A DNA stretch of 64,000 nucleotides from Algoriphagus formosus (GCF_002807035.1 NZ_NIUC01000001.1:1116001-1180000); one strand, 5' to 3'; positions 37,020 to 46,771 are shown, counted from the stretch's first letter. Numbers and translations: made by a program. The notes: generated by a model from the sequence alone, not told the origin.

Positions 37020-39794
37020 ATGGCGGATTACAAGTTCAGGGATATCGAGCAAAAGTGGCAAGGGTACTGGAAAGAAAAGGGAACCTTCAAAGCAGAGGTG
37101 GACCCTAATCGTCCTAAGTTTTATTCTCTGGACATGTTTCCTTATCCATCTGGTGCAGGTTTGCACGTAGGCCATCCGCTGGGATATATTGCTTCTGACA
37201 TTGTCTCAAGGTTTAAAATGCTCAAAGGATTCAATGTCCTTCACCCAATGGGTTACGACTCCTTTGGATTGCCAGCAGAGCAATATGCCATTCAGACTGG
37301 ACAGCATCCCGCTATCACTACTGAGCAAAACATCGCCCGCTATACAGAGCAGCTAAAAAATATTGGCTTTGCCTTCGATTGGGATCGGGAAGTCCGTACT
37401 TCTGACCCATCATATTATAAGTGGACACAGTGGATTTTCATGCAGCTTTTCAATAGCTACTATGATTTGGATGCAGACAAAGCAGTTTCCATTGATTCTT
37501 TGGTTTCCCGATTTGAAAAAGAAGGTAATGCTTCAGTAAAAGCTGTCTGCGATGAGGAAACACCAACTTTTAGCAGCTCGGACTGGAATGGCTTTTCGGA
37601 AAAAGAAAAGCAGGAAATGCTCCTAAGGTATCGATTGACTTTCCTAGCTGAGACGACCGTCAATTGGTGTCCAGCATTAGGAACTGTTCTTTCTAATGAC
37701 GAGGTGAAGGATGGATTCTCGGAAAGAGGTGGACATCCTGTAGAGCGCAAGAAAATGATGCAGTGGTCCATGCGAATCACTGCTTATGCTGATAGATTGT
37801 TGAAAGGCCTAGACAAAGTAGATTGGTCCGAACCGATCAAAGAAATGCAAAGAAACTGGATCGGAAAGTCCATTGGTGCAGAAATGGTCTTTCAGGTCAA
37901 AGATTCTGATAAAAAAATTAAGGTTTTCACCACCCGTGTAGATACGATTTATGGTGTGACCTATTTGGCTTTGGCTCCAGAATCTGATCTAGCTGCTGAA
38001 CTCATCACTGAAGATCAACGGGAAACTGCAGAAGCCTATATCCAAGTCGCCAAAAACCGCTCAGAGCGTGAGCGCATGAGTGATGTCAAAACCATTTCCG
38101 GAGCCTTCACAGGTTCCTATGCCATCAATCCATTCAACGGTGAGGAAATCCAAATTTGGGTAGCAGACTACGTTTTGGCAGGCTATGGAACTGGTGCTGT
38201 GATGGCCGTCCCTGCACATGATGAGCGGGACTACAACTTTGCGAAGCATTTCGGGTTGGAAATCCGCCAGGTCATCGAAGGATCAATGGAAAATGGCTCT
38301 TTCCCCGGCAAAGGTGGTCTAATCATTAATTCAGGATTTCTTTCAGGGCTATACATGAAGGAGGCCATGGAGAAAGCTATTGAGTTTTTGGAAGAAAAAG
38401 GAATCGGAAAAGGCAAGATTCAGTACCGAATGAGGGATGCGATTTTCACTCGTCAGCGATACTGGGGGGAACCATTACCGGTTTATTTCAAGGATGGTCT
38501 TCCCTATTTGATTGAGGAGAAAGACCTGCCTTTGGTACTTCCTGAGGTGGATAAATACCTCCCAACTGAAGACGGTGAGCCGCCACTTGGTAGAGCAAAA
38601 GATTGGACGTATAAAACGGCTGATGGAGAATATCCACTGGAACTCTCAACCATGCCGGGTTGGGCGGGATCCAGCTGGTACTTTTTCCGCTACATGGATC
38701 CGAAAAACGAGGAAGTTTTCGCAGATAAAGCCAAAACAGACTACTGGGGAGCCGTGGATTTATATATCGGAGGTTCCGAACATGCTACAGGCCACTTGCT
38801 ATATTCCCGTTTTTGGACCAAATTCTTGTTTGACCTGGGCGTGGTGAGCATTGACGAACCTTTCCAAAAGATGATCAATCAAGGAATGATCCAAGGGAGA
38901 TCAAATTTTGTGTATAGAATCAAAGGAACAAATCAATTCGTCAGTTACGGATTGAAGGATCAATACGATACCTCAGCCATGCATGTTGACGTGAATATCG
39001 TTTACAATGACCAGCTGAATTTGGACAAGTTTAAGGCTTGGAGACCGGATTTGGCGGATGCGGAATTTATCCTCGAAGATGGGAAGTACCTCTGCGGAGC
39101 TGAGGTAGAAAAAATGTCCAAATCCAAATACAACGTCGTCAATCCGGATGATATCATCGAGCGCTACGGGGCCGATACCCTTCGACTTTATGAGATGTTC
39201 TTGGGTCCTTTGGAGCAATTCAAACCTTGGAATACGAATGGTATCGATGGAGTTTTTAAATTCCTAAGAAAGCTTTGGAACCTGTATCATAATGCATCCG
39301 GAGAATTCGCGGTTTCAGACGAAAAAGCAAGCAAAGAGGAATTGAAGGCATTGCATAAAGCCATCAAAAAGATGGAAGAGGATATGGAGAATTACTCCTT
39401 CAACACCTCTGTGTCCAGCTTTATGATTTGCGTCAATGAGTTGACTGCATTGAAGTGCAACAAGCGGGAGGTATTGGAGCCTTTGGCGGTTTTGATCTCT
39501 CCATACGCACCCCATATTGCTGAGGAACTCTGGTCGCTTTTAGGTCATGCGGAGTCAATCACCAACGCCACTTTCCCCGAATTCAAGGAGGAATATTTGG
39601 TAGAAAGCGATTTCGAGTATCCGGTCATGATCAATGGCAAGATACGTTCGAAAATTTCACTTCCCCTGGATCTAGGAAAGGATGAGATCGAAAAGGCAGC
39701 TTTGGCTGACTCAAACGTTCAAAAATGGCTGGAAGGCAAAGCGCCTAAGAAGGTGATTGTGGTTCCAGGAAAGATTGTAAACTTGGTGGTTTAA
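37020..39794 (+). CDS. leuS: Leucyl-tRNA synthetase
   Basis: A 924-residue class I aminoacyl-tRNA synthetase that charges tRNA-Leu. The HIGH-type motif is HVGH at 49-52, and KMSKS is at 698-702 ([11 protein letters not shown]). The CP1 editing domain shows [19 protein letters not shown] and [15 protein letters not shown]. The C-terminal anticodon-binding and LeuRS tail domains are complete. It is a single gene with its own promoter and terminator. Confidence 0.98.
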   Translation: MADYKFRDIEQKWQGYWKEKGTFKAEVDPNRPKFYSLDMFPYPSGAGLHVGHPLGYIASDIVSRFKMLKGFNVLHPMGYDSFGLPAEQYAIQTGQHPAITTEQNIARYTEQLKNIGFAFDWDREVRTSDPSYYKWTQWIFMQLFNSYYDLDADKAVSIDSLVSRFEKEGNASVKAVCDEETPTFSSSDWNGFSEKEKQEMLLRYRLTFLAETTVNWCPALGTVLSNDEVKDGFSERGGHPVERKKMMQWSMRITAYADRLLKGLDKVDWSEPIKEMQRNWIGKSIGAEMVFQVKDSDKKIKVFTTRVDTIYGVTYLALAPESDLAAELITEDQRETAEAYIQVAKNRSERERMSDVKTISGAFTGSYAINPFNGEEIQIWVADYVLAGYGTGAVMAVPAHDERDYNFAKHFGLEIRQVIEGSMENGSFPGKGGLIINSGFLSGLYMKEAMEKAIEFLEEKGIGKGKIQYRMRDAIFTRQRYWGEPLPVYFKDGLPYLIEEKDLPLVLPEVDKYLPTEDGEPPLGRAKDWTYKTADGEYPLELSTMPGWAGSSWYFFRYMDPKNEEVFADKAKTDYWGAVDLYIGGSEHATGHLLYSRFWTKFLFDLGVVSIDEPFQKMINQGMIQGRSNFVYRIKGTNQFVSYGLKDQYDTSAMHVDVNIVYNDQLNLDKFKAWRPDLADAEFILEDGKYLCGAEVEKMSKSKYNVVNPDDIIERYGADTLRLYEMFLGPLEQFKPWNTNGIDGVFKFLRKLWNLYHNASGEFAVSDEKASKEELKALHKAIKKMEEDMENYSFNTSVSSFMICVNELTALKCNKREVLEPLAVLISPYAPHIAEELWSLLGHAESITNATFPEFKEEYLVESDFEYPVMINGKIRSKISLPLDLGKDEIEKAALADSNVQKWLEGKAPKKVIVVPGKIVNLVV

Positions 39795-39814
39795 TTACGA
39801 CGAAATAAAAAAAT

Positions 39815-39841
39815 AAGGGGAGGCTTTGCTTCCCCTTTTTC
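39815..39841 (+). terminator. Intrinsic terminator after leuS
   Basis: AAGGGGA..GC pairs with GC.TCCCCTT (39815-39837) and is followed by a T-run, 20 bp past the stop. Confidence 0.85.
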
Positions 39842-39881
39842 TTTTTCTGATATACCTTACTTCGGATTTTGGAATCTAAAA

Positions 39882-40913
39882 ATGATCCTCTATACCTTTC
39901 CCGTCCACACCTCCTTTATTGACCGCGACTTGGAAATGATCCAACCGATGGCTGAAATCAAACCCCTGGAATTTACCCAAAGCCCGGTCAAACTTCCATT
40001 TTACTTTATTCTTCAGTTTTTTCAATTGCTTTGGTACTTACCCAAAACCACCCAATACCTCTGTTTCTTTGGAGGCTATCATAGTGTCTTACCTGTTTGG
40101 TTTGGGAAAGTATTTGGAAAAAAATGCACCATCCAAGCCGGCGGCACAGACTGCATCAATATGCCTGAAATCGGATATGGAAACTTCCGAAAGAAATGGC
40201 TTCGAAAAGCTACGGTCTATTCATTTAAAAACTGTTCACTCATTTTGCCCGTGGCCGAAGCTCTGATAAAGCAGGACTATTCCTACGATTCGAGGATCTC
40301 CTCCAAACAGGGACTTTTGAATTTGATCCCTGATTTGGCCACTCCAATTGAAGTCATTCCCAACGGCTTTGACACCGATTTTTGGAAAAATTTGGGCAAT
40401 ACCCAGAAGTCTTTCAGCTTTATTTCTGTCGCCACTGGAACCTCAAATCCCTCAAGAGCAATTGTCAAAGGCTATGATTTAATTGAGGAATTAGCCAGCA
40501 TTCATCCCAATTGGACCTTCACTTTGGTAGGTGACTCCGAATACATCTCACTTAATCCAAACGTACAGGTTTTGGGAAAAATGCATCCAAAAGAACTTCT
40601 GGAACTCTACAATTCCCATCAGTTCTACCTTCAGCTCTCGACTTCCGAAGGCTTCCCAAATGCCCTTGGGGAAGCTATGTCCTCTGGCTGCATTCCGATT
40701 GGTTCGGCAGTTGGGGCGATTCCGGAAATTGTCGGAAATTCTGGTTTGATTTTGAAAGAAAAGAATCTAGATCTGCTTGAATCAGCAATTCAAGATTTTG
40801 CCAAGTTGGACCTGAACCACTTTTCAGAGGCAGCCTCAAAAAGAATCCAGCAACTTTTCAACTTTGAAAAAAGAAAAAAGGCCCTTTTGAAGGCCTTGGA
40901 TTTGGTCAGCTGA
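39882..40913 (+). CDS. Glycosyltransferase family 4 (GT-B)
   Basis: A 343-residue cytosolic or membrane-associated GT-B glycosyltransferase. The C-terminal domain has the family 4 donor-binding pattern SEGFPNALGEAMSSGCIPI (E-x7-E), with VIPNGFD linking the two domains and TLVGDSE in the nucleotide region. The sugar and acceptor are unknown. No polysaccharide cluster is nearby. Its last 8 bases overlap the convergent Crp/Fnr regulator gene. Confidence 0.87.
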   Translation: MILYTFPVHTSFIDRDLEMIQPMAEIKPLEFTQSPVKLPFYFILQFFQLLWYLPKTTQYLCFFGGYHSVLPVWFGKVFGKKCTIQAGGTDCINMPEIGYGNFRKKWLRKATVYSFKNCSLILPVAEALIKQDYSYDSRISSKQGLLNLIPDLATPIEVIPNGFDTDFWKNLGNTQKSFSFISVATGTSNPSRAIVKGYDLIEELASIHPNWTFTLVGDSEYISLNPNVQVLGKMHPKELLELYNSHQFYLQLSTSEGFPNALGEAMSSGCIPIGSAVGAIPEIVGNSGLILKEKNLDLLESAIQDFAKLDLNHFSEAASKRIQQLFNFEKRKKALLKALDLVS

Positions 40914-41544
40914 GTAGTTGAATCTGATTCCGATTCACCTTCACTACTCCCCGCTGCTCCAGTTTTTTGAGCAACCGGGTAATGACCTCCCTGCTGGAGT
41001 TCAGCTCCTGTGCAATTTGCTGATGGGTTTTGTGAATGGAGTTACTTTGGCTGGCTTCGGCATTTTTCTCCAAGTACTCGATTAATCGCTCATCCATGCG
41101 ATGAAAAGCAATACCATCGACCACTTTCAGTAACTCTTCAAAACGATCCTGATAGGTATCCATCACAAAATAGTACCAAGACTTGTACTTTGGCATCCAC
41201 TCGTCGAGCTTAGAGATCGGTACCACAATCACGGTAGTTTCTTCCTCTGGAATAGCCTTAATCTTTGAATAGCCTTCACGAGCGGAACAGATCATGGTAA
41301 TGGCACAAGCCTCTCCAGGGCCGAGGTAGTACATAAATAACTCATGATCATCCTCATCTTCCCGAAATACCTTGACCTGACCTGAAACGATCAAAGGAAT
41401 AACCTCCACTTTTTGGCCAATATCCATCATCAAATCATCGGCAGGAAGTACCAGCAAGTCCGCACAGTCGAGAATTTCCTCTTTCAATTCCGGCTCAAAA
41501 TCCTTAAAACAAAAATCCAAATAATTACCGATCTCCTTCTTCAT
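40906..41544 (-). CDS. Crp/Fnr-family transcriptional regulator
   Basis: A 212-residue regulator: a cyclic-nucleotide-binding-like beta-roll (about 25-130) and a C-terminal winged helix (THQQIAQELNSSREVITRLLKKLEQRG). The residues that hold cAMP in Crp are not evident. Cysteines at Cys12, Cys26 and in GEACAITMICSA could serve redox or metal sensing but do not form the FNR cluster motif. It is divergent from the cydAB operon. A GGTGA-N6-TCACC palindrome, a plausible binding site, lies between them, with related sites at 48884 and 50029. Confidence 0.9.
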   Translation of the reverse strand: MKKEIGNYLDFCFKDFEPELKEEILDCADLLVLPADDLMMDIGQKVEVIPLIVSGQVKVFREDEDDHELFMYYLGPGEACAITMICSAREGYSKIKAIPEEETTVIVVPISKLDEWMPKYKSWYYFVMDTYQDRFEELLKVVDGIAFHRMDERLIEYLEKNAEASQSNSIHKTHQQIAQELNSSREVITRLLKKLEQRGVVKVNRNQIQLLS

Positions 41545-41566
41545 AAACGAAATTTTTTGTTAATTG

Positions 41567-41614
41567 AAAAGGTGACATCAATCACCTTTTTGTATTTTAC
41601 GAAAGGTACTTTTG
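41567..41614 (+). promoter_or_regulatory. Crp/Fnr-type operator and -7 element of the cyd operon
   Basis: Perfect arms AAAAGGTGA (41567-41575) and TCACCTTTT (41582-41590) give a GGTGA-N6-TCACC core. TACTTTTG (41607-41614), an exact TAnnTTTG match, lies with its centre 32 bp downstream of the operator centre. This puts the operator near -40, the class II activator position, in place of a -33 element. Confidence 0.65.
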
Positions 41615-41649
41615 AGAAAGTTTGTTCCAAAACAAAAAATTAAAAAATC

Positions 41650-41847
41650 ATGAAGTCAAAAAGCCAATTAATTTTTCTGCTTGGACTGGGCTTGATGGTG
41701 GCTTTTAGAATAATTTCAAAAATCCCTTTTTTCGAAGGTGAAATTGCAGGTTTTGATGGAGGCAAACTTTTAAAAATTATAGTCGGCCTGGTATTTATAG
41801 TGACGACTTTTCTCATCTATAAGAAATCTAAAAACCAAGTATCATGA
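41650..41847 (+). CDS. Small membrane protein at the head of the cyd operon
   Basis: A 65-residue protein with two predicted membrane helices (about 7-25 and 40-58) and a basic C-terminus (YKKSKNQ). Its stop overlaps the cydA start (ATGA), so it is coupled to cydA. It does not resemble CydX or the DUF4492 protein that precedes cydA in Bacteroides, as far as I can tell by eye. An accessory or assembly role for the bd oxidase is inferred from position only. Confidence 0.75.
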   Translation: MKSKSQLIFLLGLGLMVAFRIISKIPFFEGEIAGFDGGKLLKIIVGLVFIVTTFLIYKKSKNQVS

Positions 41848-43235
41848 CCTGGGATGTAGAGACGCTTTCGCGGATACAGTTTGCTTTCACCATCATGTTT
41901 CATTATATCTTCCCACCTTTCAGTATTGGTCTGGGATTGCTATTGGTGATATATGAATCGCTTTACTTAATCACCAAAAAGAAAATCTATGAAAAAATCA
42001 CGCGATTTTGGATCAAGATTTTCGCAGCTAATTTTTCGGTAGGGGTAGCATCCGGAATCGTGATGGAATTTGAGTTTGGCACCAATTGGTCCACCTATTC
42101 TAGATTTGTCGGGGATATTTTCGGTTCGCCATTGGCTGCTGAGGGGATTTTTGCCTTTTTCCTAGAGTCAGGCTTCTTGGCTATTCTACTTTTTGGTTGG
42201 AACCGGGTGAAGCCTGGAATGCACCTCTTTGCTACCATCATGGTGGCTGTAGGCAGTATGCTATCCGGCTTCTGGATCGTAGTTGCTAATAGCTGGCAAC
42301 AAACACCTGTGGCTTATGAAATCGTCGTGGATTATGGAATTCGGCGAGCAGTGATCACGGATTTCTGGGAAATGGTCTTCAATCCTTCTGCCATGGTTCG
42401 TTTTACGCATGTGATCTTGGGAGCTTGGATTCAGGGAGCCTTTTTGGTTTTGAGTGTCTCCGCTTACTACCTGATCAAAAATAAATACGTTGAATTTGCC
42501 AAAAAATCCTTCGCCATTGCTTTGGGATTAGCAGCCATTGCCTCTTTGGCACAGCCTTTTGTCGGCCACGAACACGCCAAAATCGTTAATGAATGGCAAC
42601 CTGCGAAACTCGCCGCCTTTGAAGGACTTTACGAAACCCAATCGAATGCTCCGCTTTACCTGATAGGCTGGACAGATCCCGAAACTCGTGAGACCTCAGG
42701 AATTGCCATTCCCGGAATGCTAAGTTTCTTGGTTCATGGAGATTTTGAGGGGGAAGTCAAAGGCTTGGAAGAATTTCCCGAAGAAGACTGGCCTGCAGTA
42801 AACGGAGTTTTCCAGAGTTATCACTTAATGGTAGCATTAGGGATGCTTTTTATCGCTGCGACCATACTGAGTTTGTTTCTGCTTTGGAAGAAAAAGCTCT
42901 TTACCCCTAGTTGGTCCTGGCTAATCAAACTTTACATTCCTGCCGTAGCACTCCCGGTAATGGCCAATCAATTGGGTTGGGTCTCAGCTGAGCGAGGTCG
43001 CCAACCGTGGATTGTGCAAGGGCTGCTGAGGACAAGTGAAGGAGTCTCCAAATCTATTTCCGCACCGGAAGTCATGATATCATTAATTCTTTTCGTCCTA
43101 GTTTACATTCTCTTATTCTTTGTTTGGCTCTACGTCTTAGACAGGGAAATCAAGCATGGCCCAGACCACGTGGCAACAGTAGAAGCTGGCTACAAAAAGA
43201 AATCAGAAAGAATGGACGCTCTAAAACCTCATTGA
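41844..43235 (+). CDS. cydA: Cytochrome bd ubiquinol oxidase subunit I
   Basis: A 463-residue inner-membrane subunit of the copper-free quinol:oxygen oxidase. His20 ([11 protein letters not shown]) and the later His in [10 protein letters not shown] match heme b595/b558 ligands, and the EFEFGTNW and [14 protein letters not shown] segments hold the conserved glutamates. The Q-loop is the short type, with [24 protein letters not shown] near the C-terminus is typical. It provides high-affinity oxygen reduction. cydB starts 2 bp downstream. Confidence 0.96.
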   Translation: MTWDVETLSRIQFAFTIMFHYIFPPFSIGLGLLLVIYESLYLITKKKIYEKITRFWIKIFAANFSVGVASGIVMEFEFGTNWSTYSRFVGDIFGSPLAAEGIFAFFLESGFLAILLFGWNRVKPGMHLFATIMVAVGSMLSGFWIVVANSWQQTPVAYEIVVDYGIRRAVITDFWEMVFNPSAMVRFTHVILGAWIQGAFLVLSVSAYYLIKNKYVEFAKKSFAIALGLAAIASLAQPFVGHEHAKIVNEWQPAKLAAFEGLYETQSNAPLYLIGWTDPETRETSGIAIPGMLSFLVHGDFEGEVKGLEEFPEEDWPAVNGVFQSYHLMVALGMLFIAATILSLFLLWKKKLFTPSWSWLIKLYIPAVALPVMANQLGWVSAERGRQPWIVQGLLRTSEGVSKSISAPEVMISLILFVLVYILLFFVWLYVLDREIKHGPDHVATVEAGYKKKSERMDALKPH

Positions 43236-43237
43236 TC

Positions 43238-44314
43238 ATGGATTACAATATTGTTTGGTACATACTTGTTGGCGTACTGTTAATCGGTTATGCGATTTTG
43301 GATGGATTCGATCTGGGCGTTGGGATTCTTCACTTGCGAAGCAAAGGAGACTACAACCGTCGAATTATGATGAATGCCATCGGCCCAGTTTGGGATGGAA
43401 ATGAAGTTTGGCTGATCACTGCAGGAGGGGCTTTGTTTGCTGCCTTCCCAAATGTATATGCGACTGCATTTTCGGGTTTTTATCTACCTTTTATGTTGTT
43501 GCTTATTGCCTTGATTTTTCGGGCCGTTTCCATCGAGTTTCGCTCTAAAGAAGAAAATCCCCGCTGGCGAAATTTCTGGGATTGGGGATTCAGCCTTGGA
43601 TCTATTGTAGCAGCTTTACTTTTCGGAATAGCCATCGGCAATGTGGTGATTGGCTTTCCGATAGGAAGTGACATGGAGTATCAGGGTAATTTCTTTGACC
43701 TACTCAATCCTTACTCCCTGATGGCTGGTTTTTTCTCCCTGTCTATGTTTGCACTGCACGGAGGCATCTACCTAAATATGAAAACCGAAGGAGATTTGCA
43801 GAAGCAAATCCAAGGCTGGATCAAAGTCAACTATTGGATTTTTGTATTGTTTTATCTCGTGTTTTCAGGATTTACTCTTTACCTGAAGCCGGAGATGATT
43901 GCCAATTTCTCTTTTGGACAAATAGAGCTTCCGGGCAACAAACATGAATTGGTAGAAAATCATCAGATCTTAATCTCTGTTTTTGCTTGGACCATTGTAC
44001 TTCTGAATATTCTTGCCATCATGAATATCCCACGGATGATGGCCAAAGGTCGTGAGGGATGGGCCTTTATTTCTTCTGGTAGCATGATTGCAGCAATCGT
44101 GATGCTTTTTGCACTTGGAATTTTCCCCAATCTGATGGTGTCCAATCTAGACCCTGCATTCAATCTGGACATTTACAATGCTGCATCTTCGGGGTACACA
44201 CTCAAGACCATGGCTATTTTGGCAGCTTTTGGGCTTCCTTTTGTCGCCTCCTACACCATTATTATTTACTGGACCTACCGGGGAAAAGTAAGGTTGGATG
44301 AGAGCAGCTATTAA
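43238..44314 (+). CDS. cydB: Cytochrome bd ubiquinol oxidase subunit II
   Basis: A 358-residue membrane subunit with about eight helices that pairs with CydA. The opening ILDGFDLGVGILH and the GPVWDGNEVWLITAGGALFAAFP segment are strong family marks. ATG 43238, 2 bp after the cydA stop, is the correct start; the open frame upstream overlaps cydA and encodes no membrane sequence. No cydDC or cydX is visible nearby. Confidence 0.96.
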   Translation: MDYNIVWYILVGVLLIGYAILDGFDLGVGILHLRSKGDYNRRIMMNAIGPVWDGNEVWLITAGGALFAAFPNVYATAFSGFYLPFMLLLIALIFRAVSIEFRSKEENPRWRNFWDWGFSLGSIVAALLFGIAIGNVVIGFPIGSDMEYQGNFFDLLNPYSLMAGFFSLSMFALHGGIYLNMKTEGDLQKQIQGWIKVNYWIFVLFYLVFSGFTLYLKPEMIANFSFGQIELPGNKHELVENHQILISVFAWTIVLLNILAIMNIPRMMAKGREGWAFISSGSMIAAIVMLFALGIFPNLMVSNLDPAFNLDIYNAASSGYTLKTMAILAAFGLPFVASYTIIIYWTYRGKVRLDESSY

Positions 44315-44361
44315 ATGCAACATTATTTCAGTTTTTTCTATAAAAACAAAATGGAATAAAA

Positions 44362-44369
44362 TATCTTTG
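44362..44369 (+). promoter_or_regulatory. Putative -7 element very close to the start of the Cys-motif protein gene
   Basis: TATCTTTG is an exact TAnnTTTG match, only 7 bp before the ATG at 44377. Transcription would begin about 4 bases before the start codon, so the mRNA would be nearly leaderless, or translation starts further in at ATG 44416. Confidence 0.4.
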
Positions 44370-44376
44370 CAACGTA

Positions 44377-44751
44377 ATGCTTAGAAGCCTTATCTATATC
44401 ACACTTGCCTGGACTATGGTATTGAATAGCATGGTGTATTCGGTGATCAAAGTAAACTTTTCGATCAACCGCAAATACATCATCGAAAATTTCTGTATCA
44501 ACAAAGACAAACCAGAACTTGCTTGTGATGGAAAGTGCTTTTTGATGCAGAAAATAAACGAGGAGAAAGAAAGACAGGAATCACTTCCTGCATTCACTTT
44601 CAATAAGGATTTTGGTGTATTTATTTCCCCTTCTTTTGAAATTTCGGAAGTAGCACTAAGCTTCAATCCTTATCTGATGCATTCGAGTATGTACTTTAAT
44701 CGTTTTGGCCAAAACGTATTTTTCACCATCGAGCACCCTCCAAAGGGATGA
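44377..44751 (+). CDS. Membrane-anchored small protein with CX9CX3C motif
   Basis: A 124-residue protein with one N-terminal membrane helix (about 3-24) and a soluble part carrying FCINKDKPELACDGKCFLM, a C-x9-C-x3-C pattern suited to metal or disulfide chemistry. The motif resembles one I have seen in Bacteroidota small proteins near metal-uptake genes, but I cannot name a family. The tail ends in a His/Pro-rich EHPPKG. It lies between cydB and the first diheme peroxidase, on the same strand, with its own -7 element. Confidence 0.75.
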   Translation: MLRSLIYITLAWTMVLNSMVYSVIKVNFSINRKYIIENFCINKDKPELACDGKCFLMQKINEEKERQESLPAFTFNKDFGVFISPSFEISEVALSFNPYLMHSSMYFNRFGQNVFFTIEHPPKG

Positions 44752-44792
44752 TTTTTCACTCGGTTTAATTTCTCTCACTTAAAATTCTAATC

Positions 44793-45911
44793 ATGCGATT
44801 TCTGATCCTAGGGTCAGGGATATGCCTGTGCGGAGTGTTGCTTTTCTCCTGTGGAGCAGAGGAAAGTCCAATTCAAGAAGGACCTACGCTGATTTCTTTG
44901 GAAAAGCCGGATTATTTCCCGGCAGAGCAACCTATGCCCGCAGCTAATCCCTTGACCGAGGAAGGAGTCCGTCTTGGAAGAATGCTTTTCTATGAAAAAA
45001 AGCTTTCCAAAGACGGGACAATTTCCTGTGCATCCTGTCATCAACAGGAAAAAGGCTTCAGTGATGGATTACGTGTCAGTCCGGGCGTTGGCGGTGCTCA
45101 GGGTACCATGAATGCCATGTCCTTGGCCAATCTTCACTGGCAAACCCGTTTCTTCTGGAACGGACGTTCGGTTACTCTGGAGGAACAGGCCATCATTCCC
45201 ATTGAGGATCCTATGGAAATGAACCTCCCTATCCAAGAAGCGATCAGCAGGCTCCAAAATGACTCGGATTATCCCAAGCTGTTTTCGGCAGCTTTCGGCA
45301 CTGAAGAAGTCACTGCAGAGCGGATCGGAAAAGCTTTGGCGCAGTTTGAACGGACACTTATCTCTGCCAATTCTAAGTTTGACAGATGGATACGGGGTGA
45401 AGTAGAACTTACTCCCGAGGAGCAGTTGGGTTTGGAGCTTTTCTTTACCCATCCCGAACCGTCCATTCAGCTCAGAGGAGGAAATTGTGGGGATTGCCAC
45501 CTGGGTTTTCTCACTGCAGGAGATCCCAATGGCTTTTCAGGCTTTCACAACAACGGCCTAGATCCCGATGAAAGGCTAAAAAGTGGACTTCAGTCCGTCA
45601 CAGGAAATGCTTTTGACCGAGGAAAATTCAAAGCACCTGGGCTACGGAATATTGCTCTGACTGCACCCTACATGCACGATGGCAGATTCTCCAGCCTAGA
45701 GGAAGTGCTGGATCACTACAATGATCACATCCAAAACAGTGAAACGCTGGATGTCCTCATTCTGGAGGCGAGCAATGAACCCCAAAACCCAAATGACCCC
45801 GTCAAACTCCACCTTTCGGAGCAGGAAAAGAAAGCCATTATCGCCTTTCTGAATACGCTTACCGATCAGGAGTTTGTCACCAATCCCAAATTTTCAAATC
45901 CATTTAAGTAA
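44793..45911 (+). CDS. Diheme c-type peroxidase lipoprotein, MauG/MbnH-like (copy 1)
   Basis: A 372-residue lipoprotein (LLFSC, Cys20) with two heme c sites, CASCH (79-83) and CGDCH (232-236), in the cytochrome-c-peroxidase/MauG fold. FWNGRSVTLEEQAIIPIEDP and KAPGLRNIALTAPYMHDGRFSSLEEVLDHY are family hallmarks. Classical members reduce H2O2; the MauG/MbnH branch uses high-valent heme to oxidise tryptophan in a partner protein. The MbnP-like gene follows after 8 bp, which favours an MbnH-type role. Confidence 0.9.
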   Translation: MRFLILGSGICLCGVLLFSCGAEESPIQEGPTLISLEKPDYFPAEQPMPAANPLTEEGVRLGRMLFYEKKLSKDGTISCASCHQQEKGFSDGLRVSPGVGGAQGTMNAMSLANLHWQTRFFWNGRSVTLEEQAIIPIEDPMEMNLPIQEAISRLQNDSDYPKLFSAAFGTEEVTAERIGKALAQFERTLISANSKFDRWIRGEVELTPEEQLGLELFFTHPEPSIQLRGGNCGDCHLGFLTAGDPNGFSGFHNNGLDPDERLKSGLQSVTGNAFDRGKFKAPGLRNIALTAPYMHDGRFSSLEEVLDHYNDHIQNSETLDVLILEASNEPQNPNDPVKLHLSEQEKKAIIAFLNTLTDQEFVTNPKFSNPFK

Positions 45912-45919
45912 AAAACACA

Positions 45920-46639
45920 ATGAAAAATATCGCATATCTATTCTTGGCTTTTGTTCTGATTTTCAGTTCCTGTTCCGAAGAAGAAATCCCGGCACAAATG
46001 ACCGTGGAACTCAACTTTGAAAACACGCTCAACGGAAAACCCTTGCAGCTGAATTCAGAAACCTTTACCCTTCCTTCAGGAGAACCCTTCATTGCCAAAA
46101 AACTGAAGTACTACATCTCCAATGTAGTCCTGACTGATACACAAAGTGGAGCTATCTACAACGTGCCAAACAGTTATCACCTACTAGGTGAAGACTTCAA
46201 GTCAACCGTGGAATTGGGAATGATCCCATCGGCCAATTATGATCAAATTACCTTTTCGATCGGAGTGGATGCAGAAGCCAATGCTAAAACCGACCAAACC
46301 GGTGACTTAGACCCTAATAATGACATGGCTTGGAACTGGAATTCTGGATACAAGTTTGTGGTGCTGGAGGGAGAATTTACTCACAAAACCACGGGAGAGC
46401 GGACAGGACTGGTACTCCACATTGGGAGAAACCAAAACTACAAAACCGTCACTCAGTCGCTGACAGGAATCCGTGCCGGAAGGGCTGCTCAAATCCAGCT
46501 CAAAACTGTGGTAGATCAGCTTTTCTTAAGCCCTAATGCGCTTAATGCAAGTGAATTGCCAAGTACGACCATCATGGGAGGCGAACTCGCAGATAAGATC
46601 GGCGAAAACTACGCCAACGGATTTATTACGATTGAATAA
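45920..46639 (+). CDS. MbnP-like (copper-binding protein family) lipoprotein
   Basis: A 239-residue lipoprotein (IFSSC, Cys18). The pattern AKKLKYYISNVVLTD, YHLLGEDFKSTVELG, FSIGVDAEAN, DMAWNWNSGYKFVVLEGEF and LVLHIGRN follows the MbnP family. In methanobactin clusters MbnP is a copper-binding protein in which MbnH turns a tryptophan into kynurenine; candidate tryptophans here lie in MAWNWNSGY. The only cysteine is the lipid-anchored one. It lies between two diheme peroxidases and probably handles copper in the periplasm. No methanobactin genes are present. Confidence 0.82.
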   Translation: MKNIAYLFLAFVLIFSSCSEEEIPAQMTVELNFENTLNGKPLQLNSETFTLPSGEPFIAKKLKYYISNVVLTDTQSGAIYNVPNSYHLLGEDFKSTVELGMIPSANYDQITFSIGVDAEANAKTDQTGDLDPNNDMAWNWNSGYKFVVLEGEFTHKTTGERTGLVLHIGRNQNYKTVTQSLTGIRAGRAAQIQLKTVVDQLFLSPNALNASELPSTTIMGGELADKIGENYANGFITIE

Positions 46640-46644
46640 AACCT

Positions 46645-46768
46645 AAAAAGGCCGCCTCGAAGATTTGCCTCAACGGGATTGGAGAAAAGTTGAAACCCAT
46701 TTTTGGTGAGATCCAAAGTTTCGACCCCATTTCCCCTGAAAATAAACCTTTGGAGGCGGCCCCTTTTT
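46645..46768 (+). promoter_or_regulatory. Long-range hairpin leader between MbnP-like and second peroxidase genes
   Basis: GGCCGCCTC (46650-46658) pairs perfectly with GAGGCGGCC (46753-46761), extended by A5 (46645-46649) with T5 (46764-46768). An inner pair GTTGAAAC/GTTTCGAC also fits. The 3' arm and its T-run end 3 bp before the ATG at 46772. It could end transcription after MbnP or hide the start of the next gene. Confidence 0.55.
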
Positions 46769-46771
46769 CCC

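Noticed and set aside
43124-43237. N-terminal extension of cydB overlapping cydA
   Set aside because: It encodes a basic hydrophilic stretch out of frame with cydA; the family start is the ATG at 43238.
45069-45500. A 143-codon frame antisense to the first diheme peroxidase
   Set aside because: The sense strand carries both heme motifs and the family pattern, so the antisense frame is a shadow.
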